From UBA7236 sp044227505 (GTDB lineage: Bacteria > Bacteroidota > Bacteroidia > Chitinophagales > BACL12), in assembly GCA_044227505.1 (NCBI GenBank), contig JBGAWP010000053.1, positions 1 through 28,358 on the forward strand: 28,358 bases of DNA, given 5' to 3'. The translations under genes were made by a program, and so were the position numbers. Below, in pieces: positions 7,905 to 16,013 of this stretch (its first letter is position 1; every line of letters begins with the position of its first letter). A model generated the notes under the pieces. The model was not told the origin of the DNA, made no database searches, and saw nothing but the letters and a program-made list of their open reading frames with translations.

Positions 7905-8141
7905 TTAATCCTTAAATGTCAACTCCTCGTTTTTTTTGTCGTTAACATATTCGAGAATATCACCCGGCTGGCAGTCCAGGGCTTGGCAAATGGATTCTAA
8001 AGTGCTGAAACGAATTGCCTTCGCTTTGCCGGTCTTTAAGATGGAGAGATTCGATAACGTAAGATCAACTCTTGCAGAAAGTTCATTCAACGAAATTTTT
8101 CGTTTTGCCATCATCACGTCTAAGTTTACAATAATTGGCAT
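7905..8141 (-). CDS. Small Cro/C1-type HTH regulator
   Basis: 78 residues, nearly all a helix-turn-helix of the HTH_26/YozG type: ISLNELSARVDLTLSNLSIL contains the HTH, and TLESICQALDCQPGDILEYV the following helices. The start lies 3 bases after the stop of the DUF2975 gene, so the two are translated from one message. DUF2975 proteins are very commonly paired with such regulators, which suggests the HTH protein represses the pair, possibly through the palindrome at 8706-8719. Confidence 0.9.
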   Translation of the reverse strand: MPIIVNLDVMMAKRKISLNELSARVDLTLSNLSILKTGKAKAIRFSTLESICQALDCQPGDILEYVNDKKNEELTFKD

Positions 8142-8144
8142 AGC

Positions 8145-8681
8145 TTATACAGTTAAATCGTTTTCGTTTTGAATTTCTACTCCCTTTTTAAAAATAGTAG
8201 CAATAATATAAATTACCGCTGCCATCAAAATAAATGCCTGACTATCTTCCCAAAATTGGTTTAAGTTATCAATTTCATAACCGTGATGCATTAAATTTTT
8301 AGCGCTCTCTTTTGCTATATAACTTAATAGTCCTATCGAAAGTGTATAATAACTAATTTGAGATATCCGCTTCGAAACATAATTACTGAATGGTTTTGCC
8401 AGATCAATTTTGCTCACAAGCAAGACGGCAATATAAAATAACACTGACTTCAAAACCGAGATCACCAAAATAAAACTATACATACTAAAAAAGGCGAATT
8501 TACTCCTTTCATACATTTCACTCAGATCCAGTTTTTGGTAAAGATTTTGAACAAATTCCGGCCTGTAGAGGCTGAATACAAAATTGACGAGCAACCCACC
8601 GGCTTCAATGCACAGGCCAATGAAGATGAGCCAGGTTATGATGATTAGGGCTTTGAATATCCAGTTGTTTGTTTTTGCCAT
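8145..8681 (-). CDS. DUF2975 membrane protein
   Basis: 178 residues with four predicted membrane segments (about 9-37, 63-90, 107-122 and 148-165). The ending GVEIQNENDLTV is the hallmark C-terminal tail of DUF2975, and LAKPFSNYVSKRIS is the expected loop before TM3. The function of the family is unknown; it sits in the inner membrane. First gene of an operon with the Cro/C1-type HTH gene. A TATTTTTG promoter element lies 18 bases upstream of its start. Confidence 0.9.
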   Translation of the reverse strand: MAKTNNWIFKALIIITWLIFIGLCIEAGGLLVNFVFSLYRPEFVQNLYQKLDLSEMYERSKFAFFSMYSFILVISVLKSVLFYIAVLLVSKIDLAKPFSNYVSKRISQISYYTLSIGLLSYIAKESAKNLMHHGYEIDNLNQFWEDSQAFILMAAVIYIIATIFKKGVEIQNENDLTV

Positions 8682-8698
8682 AGTTGTAGGTTTTGTGG

Positions 8699-8732
8699 CA
8701 AAAATAATAAATATTTATTGATAAACGATAAA
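8699..8732 (-). promoter_or_regulatory. Promoter and candidate operator of the DUF2975-HTH operon
   Basis: CAAAAATA at 8699-8706 is TATTTTTG on the minus strand, a TAnnTTTG match. Directly upstream is the perfect palindrome AATAAATATTTATT (8706-8719), then a direct repeat GATAAAC/GATAAAT (8720-8732). These would cover the space between the -7 and -33 sites, a good position for repression by the small HTH protein. The assignment is inference. Confidence 0.45.
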
Positions 8733-9002
8733 TATGTGGTGAAAATTGACTAATATTGCTTGAAAAGAGATTGAAGGCAATCAGAGCTTTTTGCTTTTAA
8801 GGGGTCAAAAAGCTCAGGAATGGAATTTAAATTTGTCCTATGGGGTAGATCACTTTGGGCCGGAATCGATGGTAAGGTATGACCGAAATATTCATTGTTT
8901 TGAAAAGGTTGGATAGGTTCAAGGTTTGTGCTTAATAATTGAATATTTGAAGTTACAAAGTAGCGTTAAACTTTTAAATGGTTATGTTAGCTCTTCCTGT
9001 CG
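8733..9002. other. Non-coding stretch with degenerate GGGGTCA..CCGGAAT motifs
   Basis: No gene is convincing here. Between 8799 and 8890 there are degenerate copies of a motif like GGGGTCAAAAAGCTCAGGAAT, TAGATCACTTTGGGCCGGAAT and GACCGAAAT. This resembles the repeated terminal motifs I associate with IS21-type elements in Bacteroidota, but no istA/istB is present. A similar AGGGGGTCAAATGTGCTAGGA occurs at about 10048. Confidence 0.35.
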
Positions 9003-9791
9003 TTATAAATATTTTGTTAAATTTATCATAGTGATATCAACCGCTTCGTGTATTTCCTGATTGCTGATGTCTATTTCAAAAACCCTGTTATCATTAATGC
9101 TAAGGTAATAACTATTATAGGCGTCTCTCCAATCAAGTTGAGAAACTTTAATTGTAGTATCCTCCTTTTTGAAAGTGAGATAATATACATCTCCACTTTT
9201 ATCAAATGGAGAAAGTTCATCGCTGTCGACAAGTAATAAATAGCCATTGTCGGTTAGGAGTTTAGTCATTTGCTTTTTCAACTCTCCGAAAAATGTCGGT
9301 AAATTATTCTCCGGCCGTTGGCCAAAGTTCTTTTCAAAATCATCAGTTTTTAATTGCTCAATTTTTTTTACATCAATCCAATTGTCTGTCATGAAAAAAC
9401 TTTGGTTACGCTTAAACAACTTTGCCGTGTTCTCCAAAACACCTTTAAAACCAATCCTCCCACCAGCAAAATAGTCTAAATGTTCATAGCTGTTATTGCA
9501 TTCAAGAACCGCTAAGGCTTCAAATCCGATACTGTTGTCACTGTCACTATACCTTGCAGGTTGTCCATTAATCAGCCGTCGTATTTCGCAGTGAAACCAA
9601 TTGGAGTCGCCGCAAATTTCCAATTGAAGTTTTGATTTGTCGTTACGATAAACAGCAAAATATTTTGCCTTGAAGTTTTCGGTTTTCTCGGTTTTAACTA
9701 ATTGAAAATTGTATTCCGTTGTTAGAAAACGAAAAGTCGATTTGATGTCGTCAAGAGGGGTTTTTTGTTTAAAAAAGTTGAACAGGGGCAT
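9003..9791 (-). CDS. Hypothetical protein with two similar halves
   Basis: 262 residues from the ATG at 9791 (MPLFNFFKQK). The frame extends upstream to a GTG at 9896, but that segment has an unstructured composition and would start inside a GTTAGCA motif, so I prefer the internal ATG. No signal peptide or membrane segment. I do not recognise the family. The N-terminal half (residues about 17-90: KYFAVYRNDKSKLQLEICGD, WFHCEIRRL) and the C-terminal part (about 185-260: VYYLTFKKEDTTIKVSQLDW, YYLSINDNRVFEIDI) share a strand pattern, suggesting a duplicated small alpha/beta domain, as in immunity-like or SMI1-like proteins. This is pattern-level only. It is isolated in the accessory region. Confidence 0.7.
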   Translation of the reverse strand: MPLFNFFKQKTPLDDIKSTFRFLTTEYNFQLVKTEKTENFKAKYFAVYRNDKSKLQLEICGDSNWFHCEIRRLINGQPARYSDSDNSIGFEALAVLECNNSYEHLDYFAGGRIGFKGVLENTAKLFKRNQSFFMTDNWIDVKKIEQLKTDDFEKNFGQRPENNLPTFFGELKKQMTKLLTDNGYLLLVDSDELSPFDKSGDVYYLTFKKEDTTIKVSQLDWRDAYNSYYLSINDNRVFEIDISNQEIHEAVDITMINLTKYL

Positions 9792-10254
9792 TTGTTTTTT
9801 CGTTTGTATGGCGATGGTTGTACCGTTAAACTCCGCTAGGGGAGCGATAAAGTTATTGTGTGCAAAATTAAGGTAAGTTAAATTATTTGTTAGCACGCAG
9901 AATAACTGGAGCTTAAAGAGTAAAAATATAACTCATGGTTATAACAGTTAATATCTATTTTTATTGCTACCTCTTATTAGTTTTAGTTGAAATGTCTTTT
10001 TATTTAATGACAAATGATATTGTAAACAATCAGAACGATTCTATTAAGGGGGTCAAATGTGCTAGGAGGTCAGATTATTTTTTGGAAACTTGTATATATA
10101 TACATGAAATTCCACTAGAGTTAGGTTAATTTTGTTGATTAAAACAGAATTAGAACCGGATGTTTATTCGAGATAAGTGGGTGCACTTTGTATCGAAAAA
10201 TTAAAGATAACATGAAAATAATTCTATAAATTTTATTTAAAAAATGTTAAAATA
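9792..10254. other. AT-rich intergenic stretch, no supported gene
   Basis: Contains a 64-codon frame at 9935-10129 that I do not accept: it has a biased hydrophobic start, no family resemblance and no clear start signal. An AGGGGGTCA motif at about 10048 may be an old insertion-sequence trace. The region 10140-10254 probably holds the promoter of the split gene, but no TAnnTTTG match is clear. Confidence 0.5.
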
Positions 10255-11599
10255 ATGGAACATATTCAACCAAAAAGTTTTTTGATATTTATAATCACCG
10301 TAGAAGATCAAATATATGATTCAGGTTATACTGATTCAAAAATTAGATTAGAATATTTATATAACACAACTGATACAGAATCGGCATCAAATTATTATAT
10401 TATAAACAAAAATCATTTAAGTAAAGATATTTCGGCATTGTTCGAAGAAATATTTATTATTAATTCATTTTCGTTCTATAGTTCAGGAATATTTACTATA
10501 GGATGTTACCTAAATGAAATTGGGACAGAATGGCTGTTGAATCAAGACACCAAAGCAGAAAACAAGAGCCTTCTTGAAACCTTAACTTTAAATATAATAC
10601 CCGATTTAAGACGGTCAAAAGATGACTTTATATCTATAACGGCAAACCACAATACAACAAGTGAAAGATTGTCTACAAATGCCTCGCAAATATGGGCATC
10701 TCTTAAAGAAGGGAATTTTAAGAAATTATTTAATTCCCGCCTTGATTTAGGTAAGGAGAGCATAACAATATTACACTTTATTACGCCTTTTGATGAAAAA
10801 TTCAAATCACAAATCATTAATGAATTTCAAAGTGATTATAACGCAGTAATAAAGGATTCTAAAGATAAAATTTGCATGTTTGTTAGTCCATGTTACAATA
10901 GTCAGTTTATTCATCTCCCAGGCAACAATCGCATAGGTCGAGCCTATATTAGTTCATTTTTGCAAAATTACCCATCTCCAAATACGGCAGAAATGACGGC
11001 ATCCTTTGAAATGATAAAGTGGATTAATGGGTTTGTTTTTCATAGAGCATTAGAGTTTTCCAACAATTCAATGCAGGCTCAAATATTAAACAGTAATTTT
11101 ACAAATATTAATATTTTGCCTAAATCCTACAAGGAACAAATTAATACTTACCAACTTTTTTTTTTCAGTTCAAAAAAACAGGGGACTTATAAATGATTAT
11201 AATTTAATTTTAATGTTTGGCCAGAACTACGGGTTAACTCAATGCTATAACTATATTAGAAAAAAGGAACACGATAAATATATTCCTATGTTTAATAATG
11301 TAGGGGTTGAGCAATTAATTATATTTGAATCTTTGTCAAATTTGAATGAAAATATAATGCGGAGAAATATAAAAACAGAAGCAAAACATACAAGTCAAGA
11401 ATTAATAAAGTATGAAAACTTAGTAACAAGCTATCTTTCTGATTTAACAAACTTCACTTCCCTTTTAAATAACAACAAAATTCAAAAACTAATAATATTT
11501 CTCGCAGTTATTTCCGTTTTCCTAGAGCTTTTAAGTATATTTACTACTGTTTATAGTAATGAAGTAGAGGAATATTTGAATGATATATTTAAAAATTAA
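10255..11599 (+). pseudogene. Split gene of unknown function, frameshifted at a T10 run
   Basis: The first frame, 10255-11196 (313 codons), and the second, 11213-11599 (128 codons from an ATG), are in adjacent frames. The second frame stays open upstream through NFFFSVQKNRGLINDYNLIL, back to the T10 tract at 11156-11165. Removing one T gives a continuous 447-residue protein. The N-terminal 300 residues are a soluble alpha/beta region with no recognised motif. The C-terminal part has a polar, probably helical segment (about residues 355-405) and one strong membrane segment (KLIIFLAVISVFLELLSIF) close to the end. The general layout recalls C-terminally anchored proteins, but there is no CorA GMN motif. 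Very AT-rich, suggesting transfer. It may be a real mutation, a phase-variable or slippage-rescued gene, or a sequencing indel. Function unknown. Confidence 0.65.
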
Positions 11600-11644
11600 T
11601 TCAAATCAATGATAAAATAACATATGTTTTAATCCAATTATCCT

Positions 11645-12091
11645 TCAATCAAACGGATCCTTAAACTTGTAAATGTTGTTAATTGTGAATTTATCTTCTT
11701 TGATCAGACTATATATTTCTCCCCTGCTTCCTCGAAAAAATGTCCCTAAATAATTTTCTGGAATTGGTCTTTCCCATTGCCATGGTTCTTTAATTATTAC
11801 TCCATTCACTTTATTAACGGAAAACCATTGTCCATTGCAATCTATAATTATTAAAATCTCCTTTGTTTCGAATAGGTAGGAGTTGCAACCTTCACCAGGG
11901 TGGCAATACATTTTTACATTATCCATTTGTTTACCATCGGTATCGTAAACGCTCAATTGTTTACAATGGTCAACTAGAAAAGGATGTTGTGCGATACGTT
12001 CAATTTTGATTGAATTAGAGTTTATTTGACTTTGAGTGGAGCAGGATATTAGGAATTGGAATAGGGTGAGGATGGGTATTAGGGTTTTCAT
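11645..12091 (-). CDS. Small lipoprotein of unknown function
   Basis: 148 residues. The N-terminus MKTLIPILTLFQFLISCSTQ is a lipoprotein signal with a lipobox LISC, so Cys17 is the likely lipidated residue; it is followed by Ser/Thr/Gln. The mature part has several Cys (HCKQL, MYCHPGEGCN, IIDCNGQW) and aromatic strands, suggesting a small beta-rich periplasmic or outer-membrane-attached domain. I do not recognise the family. Its ATG is 1 base after the GTTAACC end of the attC-like hairpin, the spacing seen for genes in integron cassettes. Convergent with the split gene, 45 bases apart. Confidence 0.75.
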   Translation of the reverse strand: MKTLIPILTLFQFLISCSTQSQINSNSIKIERIAQHPFLVDHCKQLSVYDTDGKQMDNVKMYCHPGEGCNSYLFETKEILIIIDCNGQWFSVNKVNGVIIKEPWQWERPIPENYLGTFFRGSRGEIYSLIKEDKFTINNIYKFKDPFD

Positions 12092-12092
12092 T

Positions 12093-12227
12093 GGTTAACG
12101 TTTTGCGGCTTTGCGAAGGCGGGGCATTTTAGCACTTCCGTTCATTCGGAGAACCGCAATCCAATTATACAAAAAAAACTGTCAACCGAAGCACTGAACC
12201 CCCGCCTTTGCAAAACCGCTGTTACCT
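12093..12227 (-). other. attC-like imperfect hairpin between gajB and the lipoprotein gene
   Basis: On the minus strand this 135-bp element runs from AGGTAAC (12227-12221) to GTTAACC (12099-12093). Its 20-nt arms are GCGGCTTTGCGAAGGCGGGG (12105-12124) and the complementary 12200-12219, pairing at 18 of 20 positions with both exceptions of the G-U type. A weaker inner stem pairs AGCACTTC with GAAGCACT-like sequence. The AAC...GTT ends, length and imperfect folding match the general plan of integron attC sites, though AGGTAAC and GTTAACC fit RYYYAAC/GTTRRRY only partly. gajB ends 14 bases before it and the lipoprotein gene starts just after it. No integron integrase is in the window. A Bacteroidota-specific dispersed hairpin is the alternative. 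Confidence 0.5.
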
Positions 12228-12229
12228 GC
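12221..12229. repeat. Left arm of 9-bp inverted repeat flanking Gabija
   Basis: GTTACCTGC here is the exact reverse complement of GCAGGTAAC at 15760-15768, on the far side of gajA. Extending to 13 bases (GTTACCTGCTGGC, 12221-12233) keeps 11 matches. It coincides with one end of the attC-like hairpin. Confidence 0.6.
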
Positions 12230-12240
12230 TGGCCTTTTTA

Positions 12241-13935
12241 TTATTGAGCTATAAATTTTTTTTCCCATGCCGTTTTATTTTCTTGGTTTGGAACTGCTAT
12301 GACCAATATTTTTCTTGGTCTTGTCATACCAACATAAGCAATTCTTAATTCTTCGCTTTCAGAAATAGAAACATTTTGATTTAGAATTGTTTTGTATGCC
12401 TTACCAATGCCCTTTGTTTTTAATACTAAAAGTGTTGCATCAAAGGTTTCACCCTTCACGCTATGAACTGTTCCGAGGCGATAATTTCTGTCGACAACCT
12501 TTTCACTTTCATTTAGGAATACTTGTTGAAATGTGTAGTTCGTTCCTACATTTGTAATGCTAAGTTGAAACTTTATTTTTTTTTCTGTGAGAATTTGATT
12601 TGTTGCGTTAACCCAATTACCAAGCGTTGTGTCAGTCTTAGGTAGAAGGCTAATAAATTCAAATACTTGTGATTTGAAACTAACAAATCCAATTTTTCTT
12701 ATCATTTCCTCAACGGTGTCCTCTGAACAAAAAGGAAGATTTCCTACTTGCTTCAATAGTGCTTTTTCAATTGCTTTAAATCCACTTTTGAAATCTCCGT
12801 TGTCATATAGATATTTTCCTTTAGCAAAGTCCTTTGTATAATTGTCGTGTATTGTCCAAGGGCTTGAGCCAAAAGGAACTTCTGGAATTCCTGTAATATC
12901 GTTGATTAAATTTTTACTTCTATAAATTACTGCAACAGTTTCTTCTGAAACCACAATTCCATTTTGATTACATTCTTCAATAAAGTCAGCTACAATGTGG
13001 GGAAGATTGTCATTATACAGAATTATTCTTGGGATATGTTCAAAATTTTTGACATCTTCACTAACTGCTGTAGATACTTCTTCAAGAGAAGAGATATTGA
13101 AAGTTGCATTGCAAATGAGTTGCGAACTTCTTCTACTTTCATTCAACACAATTGAGTTTCCCCAATCATTAAATTTTTGATTAAGCAAATCAGGTCTTGC
13201 ATCATTCCATTCAAAAATTGCTTGGTCGGGGTCTCCAACAAGCATAACTTCATTAAGTCCGTTTGCAATAAGCAATTCAATAATTCTCATTTGAATTTCT
13301 GATGTATCTTGTGCTTCGTCAACAATCAAATAAGGAAACCTCAAAGCAACCGCCTTTGCAATTTGTGGAAACCCTTCAAGAATTTTCATTACAAAATAGT
13401 TAGCATCAGATTGGGTGGCGAAGCCACCCTTGTTGATGTTTTTCTTTGAACGAGTAATGTTCACATTATCTAACCAATTTGGTGGCATAACTCTATCATT
13501 GATTGCATATAAACTTCCATCAATTTTATAACTGATATTATCAAAAAGACTGTCGCTAAAATATTTTCCTGTCCAAATACCGTGTGGCTCTCCAACTAAA
13601 GTAGGTCTGCCTTTACATTTCAAAACTAAATGTCCGTAAGGCAGAAAAATATACTTATTGATAAAACTGTCAATTGTTCCCAAAAAATGCGGGAATGAAA
13701 TTCTATCACCTAATTGAAATTCATCCGAATATTTTTTTTCAATTTCTTGCCAAGCAACATTTGTAAAAGAAACGGCTGCTATTCCTTGGTACTCCTTTTT
13801 CCAACTTGAAATCAATCGGGCAAGCCTTGCACTTACACAAAATGTTTTGCCACTTCCAGGGCAAGCTCTTACTACAAACTTTCCTGACTTGTCAAAGACA
13901 ATTTCTCGCTGCTTATCTGATAGTGTCTCAAACAT
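12241..13935 (-). CDS. gajB: Gabija protein GajB (UvrD-like helicase)
   Basis: 564 residues, superfamily 1 helicase. Motifs in order: LSDKQREIV (Q motif, 5-13), Walker A ACPGSGKT (24-31), motif II IVDEAQDT (204-211), motif III VGDPDQAIFEW (233-243), motif V GTVHSVKGETFD (488-499) and motif VI RIAYVGMTRPRK (531-542). In Gabija, GajB joins a GajA tetramer; DNA ends and nucleotide depletion during phage infection activate the complex to degrade DNA. The GajB ATG overlaps the last base of the GajA stop (TAATG at 13933-13937), so translation is coupled. The closely placed OLD nuclease is what distinguishes it from a generic UvrD helicase. Somewhat longer than the characterised Bacillus protein (about 490). 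Confidence 0.92.
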   Translation of the reverse strand: MFETLSDKQREIVFDKSGKFVVRACPGSGKTFCVSARLARLISSWKKEYQGIAAVSFTNVAWQEIEKKYSDEFQLGDRISFPHFLGTIDSFINKYIFLPYGHLVLKCKGRPTLVGEPHGIWTGKYFSDSLFDNISYKIDGSLYAINDRVMPPNWLDNVNITRSKKNINKGGFATQSDANYFVMKILEGFPQIAKAVALRFPYLIVDEAQDTSEIQMRIIELLIANGLNEVMLVGDPDQAIFEWNDARPDLLNQKFNDWGNSIVLNESRRSSQLICNATFNISSLEEVSTAVSEDVKNFEHIPRIILYNDNLPHIVADFIEECNQNGIVVSEETVAVIYRSKNLINDITGIPEVPFGSSPWTIHDNYTKDFAKGKYLYDNGDFKSGFKAIEKALLKQVGNLPFCSEDTVEEMIRKIGFVSFKSQVFEFISLLPKTDTTLGNWVNATNQILTEKKIKFQLSITNVGTNYTFQQVFLNESEKVVDRNYRLGTVHSVKGETFDATLLVLKTKGIGKAYKTILNQNVSISESEELRIAYVGMTRPRKILVIAVPNQENKTAWEKKFIAQ

Positions 13936-15701
13936 TACTCTCCTTTTACAGCGTATTTAATTGCATTTTGAATGTATGTAGGAACAATAAATGCGTTTCT
14001 TGCTGCTTCATCAGAAGCAAGTTTAACTACTAATCGGTGGGCTAATTCTGACTTAGCTTTATTGGAAATTACTTTTTGTAAAAAGGCCGCTGCATGAATT
14101 TTAATATCAGCAACGGCAACAATTTTTGCTGCTGATACTGGATGCATCTCTGCGAATATTTCTAATAAAATATTTTTGTTGCCTGCGATGAAAAGTTCAA
14201 ACTCAAAAGTCCGTTCCGCTAAAAAAACTTTTAAGTTTTTGTTTGCAAGTTCATTTGCAATTCTTGCTCTTGAAGTAATCTCATCGTCTTCATCTGCCGT
14301 GTCATCGTCTGTGAGTAGAGAGCATCTTGTTATTAGATTTTTACTTTCATCCTCGCTGTTAAACAAATTTGCAAAGTGAGAGAAAGCTACACCGTTTAAA
14401 TTTACCAGTTCAATTCCTGCTTTGTCAATATCGTATTCCTCTCCAACTATTCTACTGAAAGTCGGTATAAGTAATGCTTCTGAAATCCCTTCAACTAAAA
14501 TTACTCCGTTAGAGAAAAACATTTGAGACTTGGTTACATCTAAGAACTTGTGCAAATATTTTTGGTTGTCTCCTGTCAGTCCTGATTTTGTTAAAGAAAG
14601 TGCATGGATTTTATTCGCTTGATTTTGCAAAACGATAACTGATTTTAAATCTGCTTTGGCAGTAATAGTAGGAGAGTGAGACGAAATGAATATTTGAAAA
14701 CCTTGTTCTGTGTCAAGTTTGTTTAAGTAGTTGAAAAACAAGTTTTGCAGTTGAGGATGAAGATGAGCTTCGGGTTCTTCAATCAATAAGGCAGCGTATG
14801 TTTCCGCTTGTATTACTTTTCTCTGTTTTAAATCACCTAAAACCGTAGCAGTGTAAATTAGATTATTATATCCAAGTCCATTTTGATGAAGTTCAAAGTG
14901 TTTTTGCTTTGAAGAGTCTCCACCAAGTAATTCGTCCGAATAAATTGGAGTTTGAATTTTCAAATTATCAACCAATTTATTGAAATCAAATGGAAGGAAT
15001 GAAATGTCAACATGCTGTTGCTTATCTGTGAAACTTGTTTCTTTTAAATGCTCATTTATTTTCTCTTTCCCCTTTGCTACGTGCCCAACCCAATCTGCAT
15101 CATCGTCAACTGCTGAACGAACTTTCTTCGCTAATTCTCTTTTCTTCTCTTGGTCTGTTTCGTGGTCAGGGTCAATTTGAATATTTGCGTAAAGTTGCCC
15201 TAGCCTGTTTCCTCTAACAGGTCTTAAATATTGTTCAGCATCTCTCAACGCGTCTAAGTGAACATGATAAATAAGAAACAAAACTTCTGGTGCGATTGCT
15301 TGCCCGTCATTTGTGCCTCCCCAAACTTTATATTTTACTCTATCGTTTTCGGCAAGATAGTATCTGAAATGTAATTGCAAATCTTGTGTTCCATCTTCTG
15401 CAACACTTAATAAGTCGTTGAACCATGCTACCTCTGCTGCTATATCAATATGAAAATGCAAATGAAATTCTATGTCATTCAATTCTTCGCTTATTGCTGC
15501 CTTGTCAATATGAAAATCTGATAGCGATACATAAATTTCTCTTCGCTGATTTCCATAACTCAAACAGACACGAAGTGCATCAATGATGGCTGTCTTACCA
15601 GCATTGTTTTCACCAATCAAAACATTAAGTCCCTTGTTGAAATTCAAAGTGATATTTTCAATGCCTCTGAAATTTTTGATTGTAAATTTTTCTAAATACA
15701 T
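13935..15701 (-). CDS. gajA: Gabija protein GajA (OLD-family ATPase-TOPRIM nuclease)
   Basis: 588 residues. The N-terminal ABC-type ATPase has Walker A GENNAGKT (30-37), signature-like LHQNGLGYNN (271-280) and Walker B LLIEEPEAHLHPQLQ (305-319), with the switch His at SSHSPT (340-345). The TOPRIM nuclease domain follows: LVEGISE (402-408) gives the metal-binding glutamates, LLTDDDT (462-468) the D-x-D pair, and AERTFEFEL (495-503) is the usual OLD-family segment. GajA is a sequence-specific DNA nickase held inactive by normal nucleotide levels. Length and domain order match known GajA. It is the first gene of the pair, with an ATG at 15701. The upstream leader carries the GCAGGTAAC repeat arm about 60 bases away. 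No other helper gene is attached. Confidence 0.93.
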   Translation of the reverse strand: MYLEKFTIKNFRGIENITLNFNKGLNVLIGENNAGKTAIIDALRVCLSYGNQRREIYVSLSDFHIDKAAISEELNDIEFHLHFHIDIAAEVAWFNDLLSVAEDGTQDLQLHFRYYLAENDRVKYKVWGGTNDGQAIAPEVLFLIYHVHLDALRDAEQYLRPVRGNRLGQLYANIQIDPDHETDQEKKRELAKKVRSAVDDDADWVGHVAKGKEKINEHLKETSFTDKQQHVDISFLPFDFNKLVDNLKIQTPIYSDELLGGDSSKQKHFELHQNGLGYNNLIYTATVLGDLKQRKVIQAETYAALLIEEPEAHLHPQLQNLFFNYLNKLDTEQGFQIFISSHSPTITAKADLKSVIVLQNQANKIHALSLTKSGLTGDNQKYLHKFLDVTKSQMFFSNGVILVEGISEALLIPTFSRIVGEEYDIDKAGIELVNLNGVAFSHFANLFNSEDESKNLITRCSLLTDDDTADEDDEITSRARIANELANKNLKVFLAERTFEFELFIAGNKNILLEIFAEMHPVSAAKIVAVADIKIHAAAFLQKVISNKAKSELAHRLVVKLASDEAARNAFIVPTYIQNAIKYAVKGE

Positions 15702-15759
15702 ATTGTGGCTTTATCGTTTTTATTCAAAATCTTTCGAAGGATTGTCGTCTGTTAGGCTT

Positions 15760-15768
15760 GCAGGTAAC
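15760..15768. repeat. Right arm of 9-bp inverted repeat flanking Gabija
   Basis: GCAGGTAAC, exact reverse complement of GTTACCTGC at 12221-12229. On the minus strand GTTACCT here sits upstream of gajA, where the recombination end of a preceding cassette would be expected. Confidence 0.6.
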
Positions 15769-15931
15769 AAATTTATTGGAGAAACTCTCTTTCCAAAAAC
15801 TTCTCGAAACTCACTAAATTTTAAAATTATAGGAATGTTTAAACGATCTAATTCTAAATTAACGTGTTATAAGTCCTAAATTTAATATTTTGTGCAATAC
15901 AATAGATGGTATTTACTTTTCCTTCAACAAA

Positions 15932-15949
15932 TTCACTATTTATAGTGAA
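15932..15949. repeat. Palindrome TTCACTATTTATAGTGAA, copy 1
   Basis: Perfect 8+2+8 palindrome. An identical copy lies at 18670-18687 and a diverged one (two changes) at 23305-23322. It is just downstream of the 16014-16874 gene. No CCTCACAGG hairpin accompanies this copy. Confidence 0.8.
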
Positions 15950-16013
15950 CCCAATTACCATTTTTTAATGAACCATTCTTCTGCATATACAATAATAGAA
16001 ATTATTCTAAAAT

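Larger units (their letters stand above)
15702..16013. other. Intergenic stretch upstream of gajA
   Basis: Contains the right inverted-repeat arm (15760-15768), a GTTAGGC motif at 15751-15757 and the palindrome at 15932-15949. Otherwise AT-rich, with no supported gene. Confidence 0.6.

Noticed and set aside
8822..8930. Short frame reading WNLNLSYGVDHFGPESMVRYD as a possible transposase remnant
   Set aside because: The underlying DNA is better explained as repeated GGTCA/CCGGAAT motifs; no transposase motif is present.
8985..9895. GTTAGC motifs on both sides of the 9003-9791 gene as cassette ends
   Set aside because: Only six shared bases and no hairpin at either place; chance is likely.
9792..9896. 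N-terminal extension of the 9003-9791 gene to a GTG
   Set aside because: An internal ATG with MPLFNFFKQK gives a more natural start, and the extension overlaps repeat-like GTTAGCA sequence.
9935..10129. 64-codon frame on the plus strand
   Set aside because: No recognisable domain, start signal or neighbour logic; AT-rich DNA gives such frames by chance.
11213..11599. CorA/RMD1-type magnesium transporter as identity of the split gene's C-terminal part
   Set aside because: Only one clear membrane segment and no GMN motif, so the resemblance is limited to a helical stretch plus TM layout.
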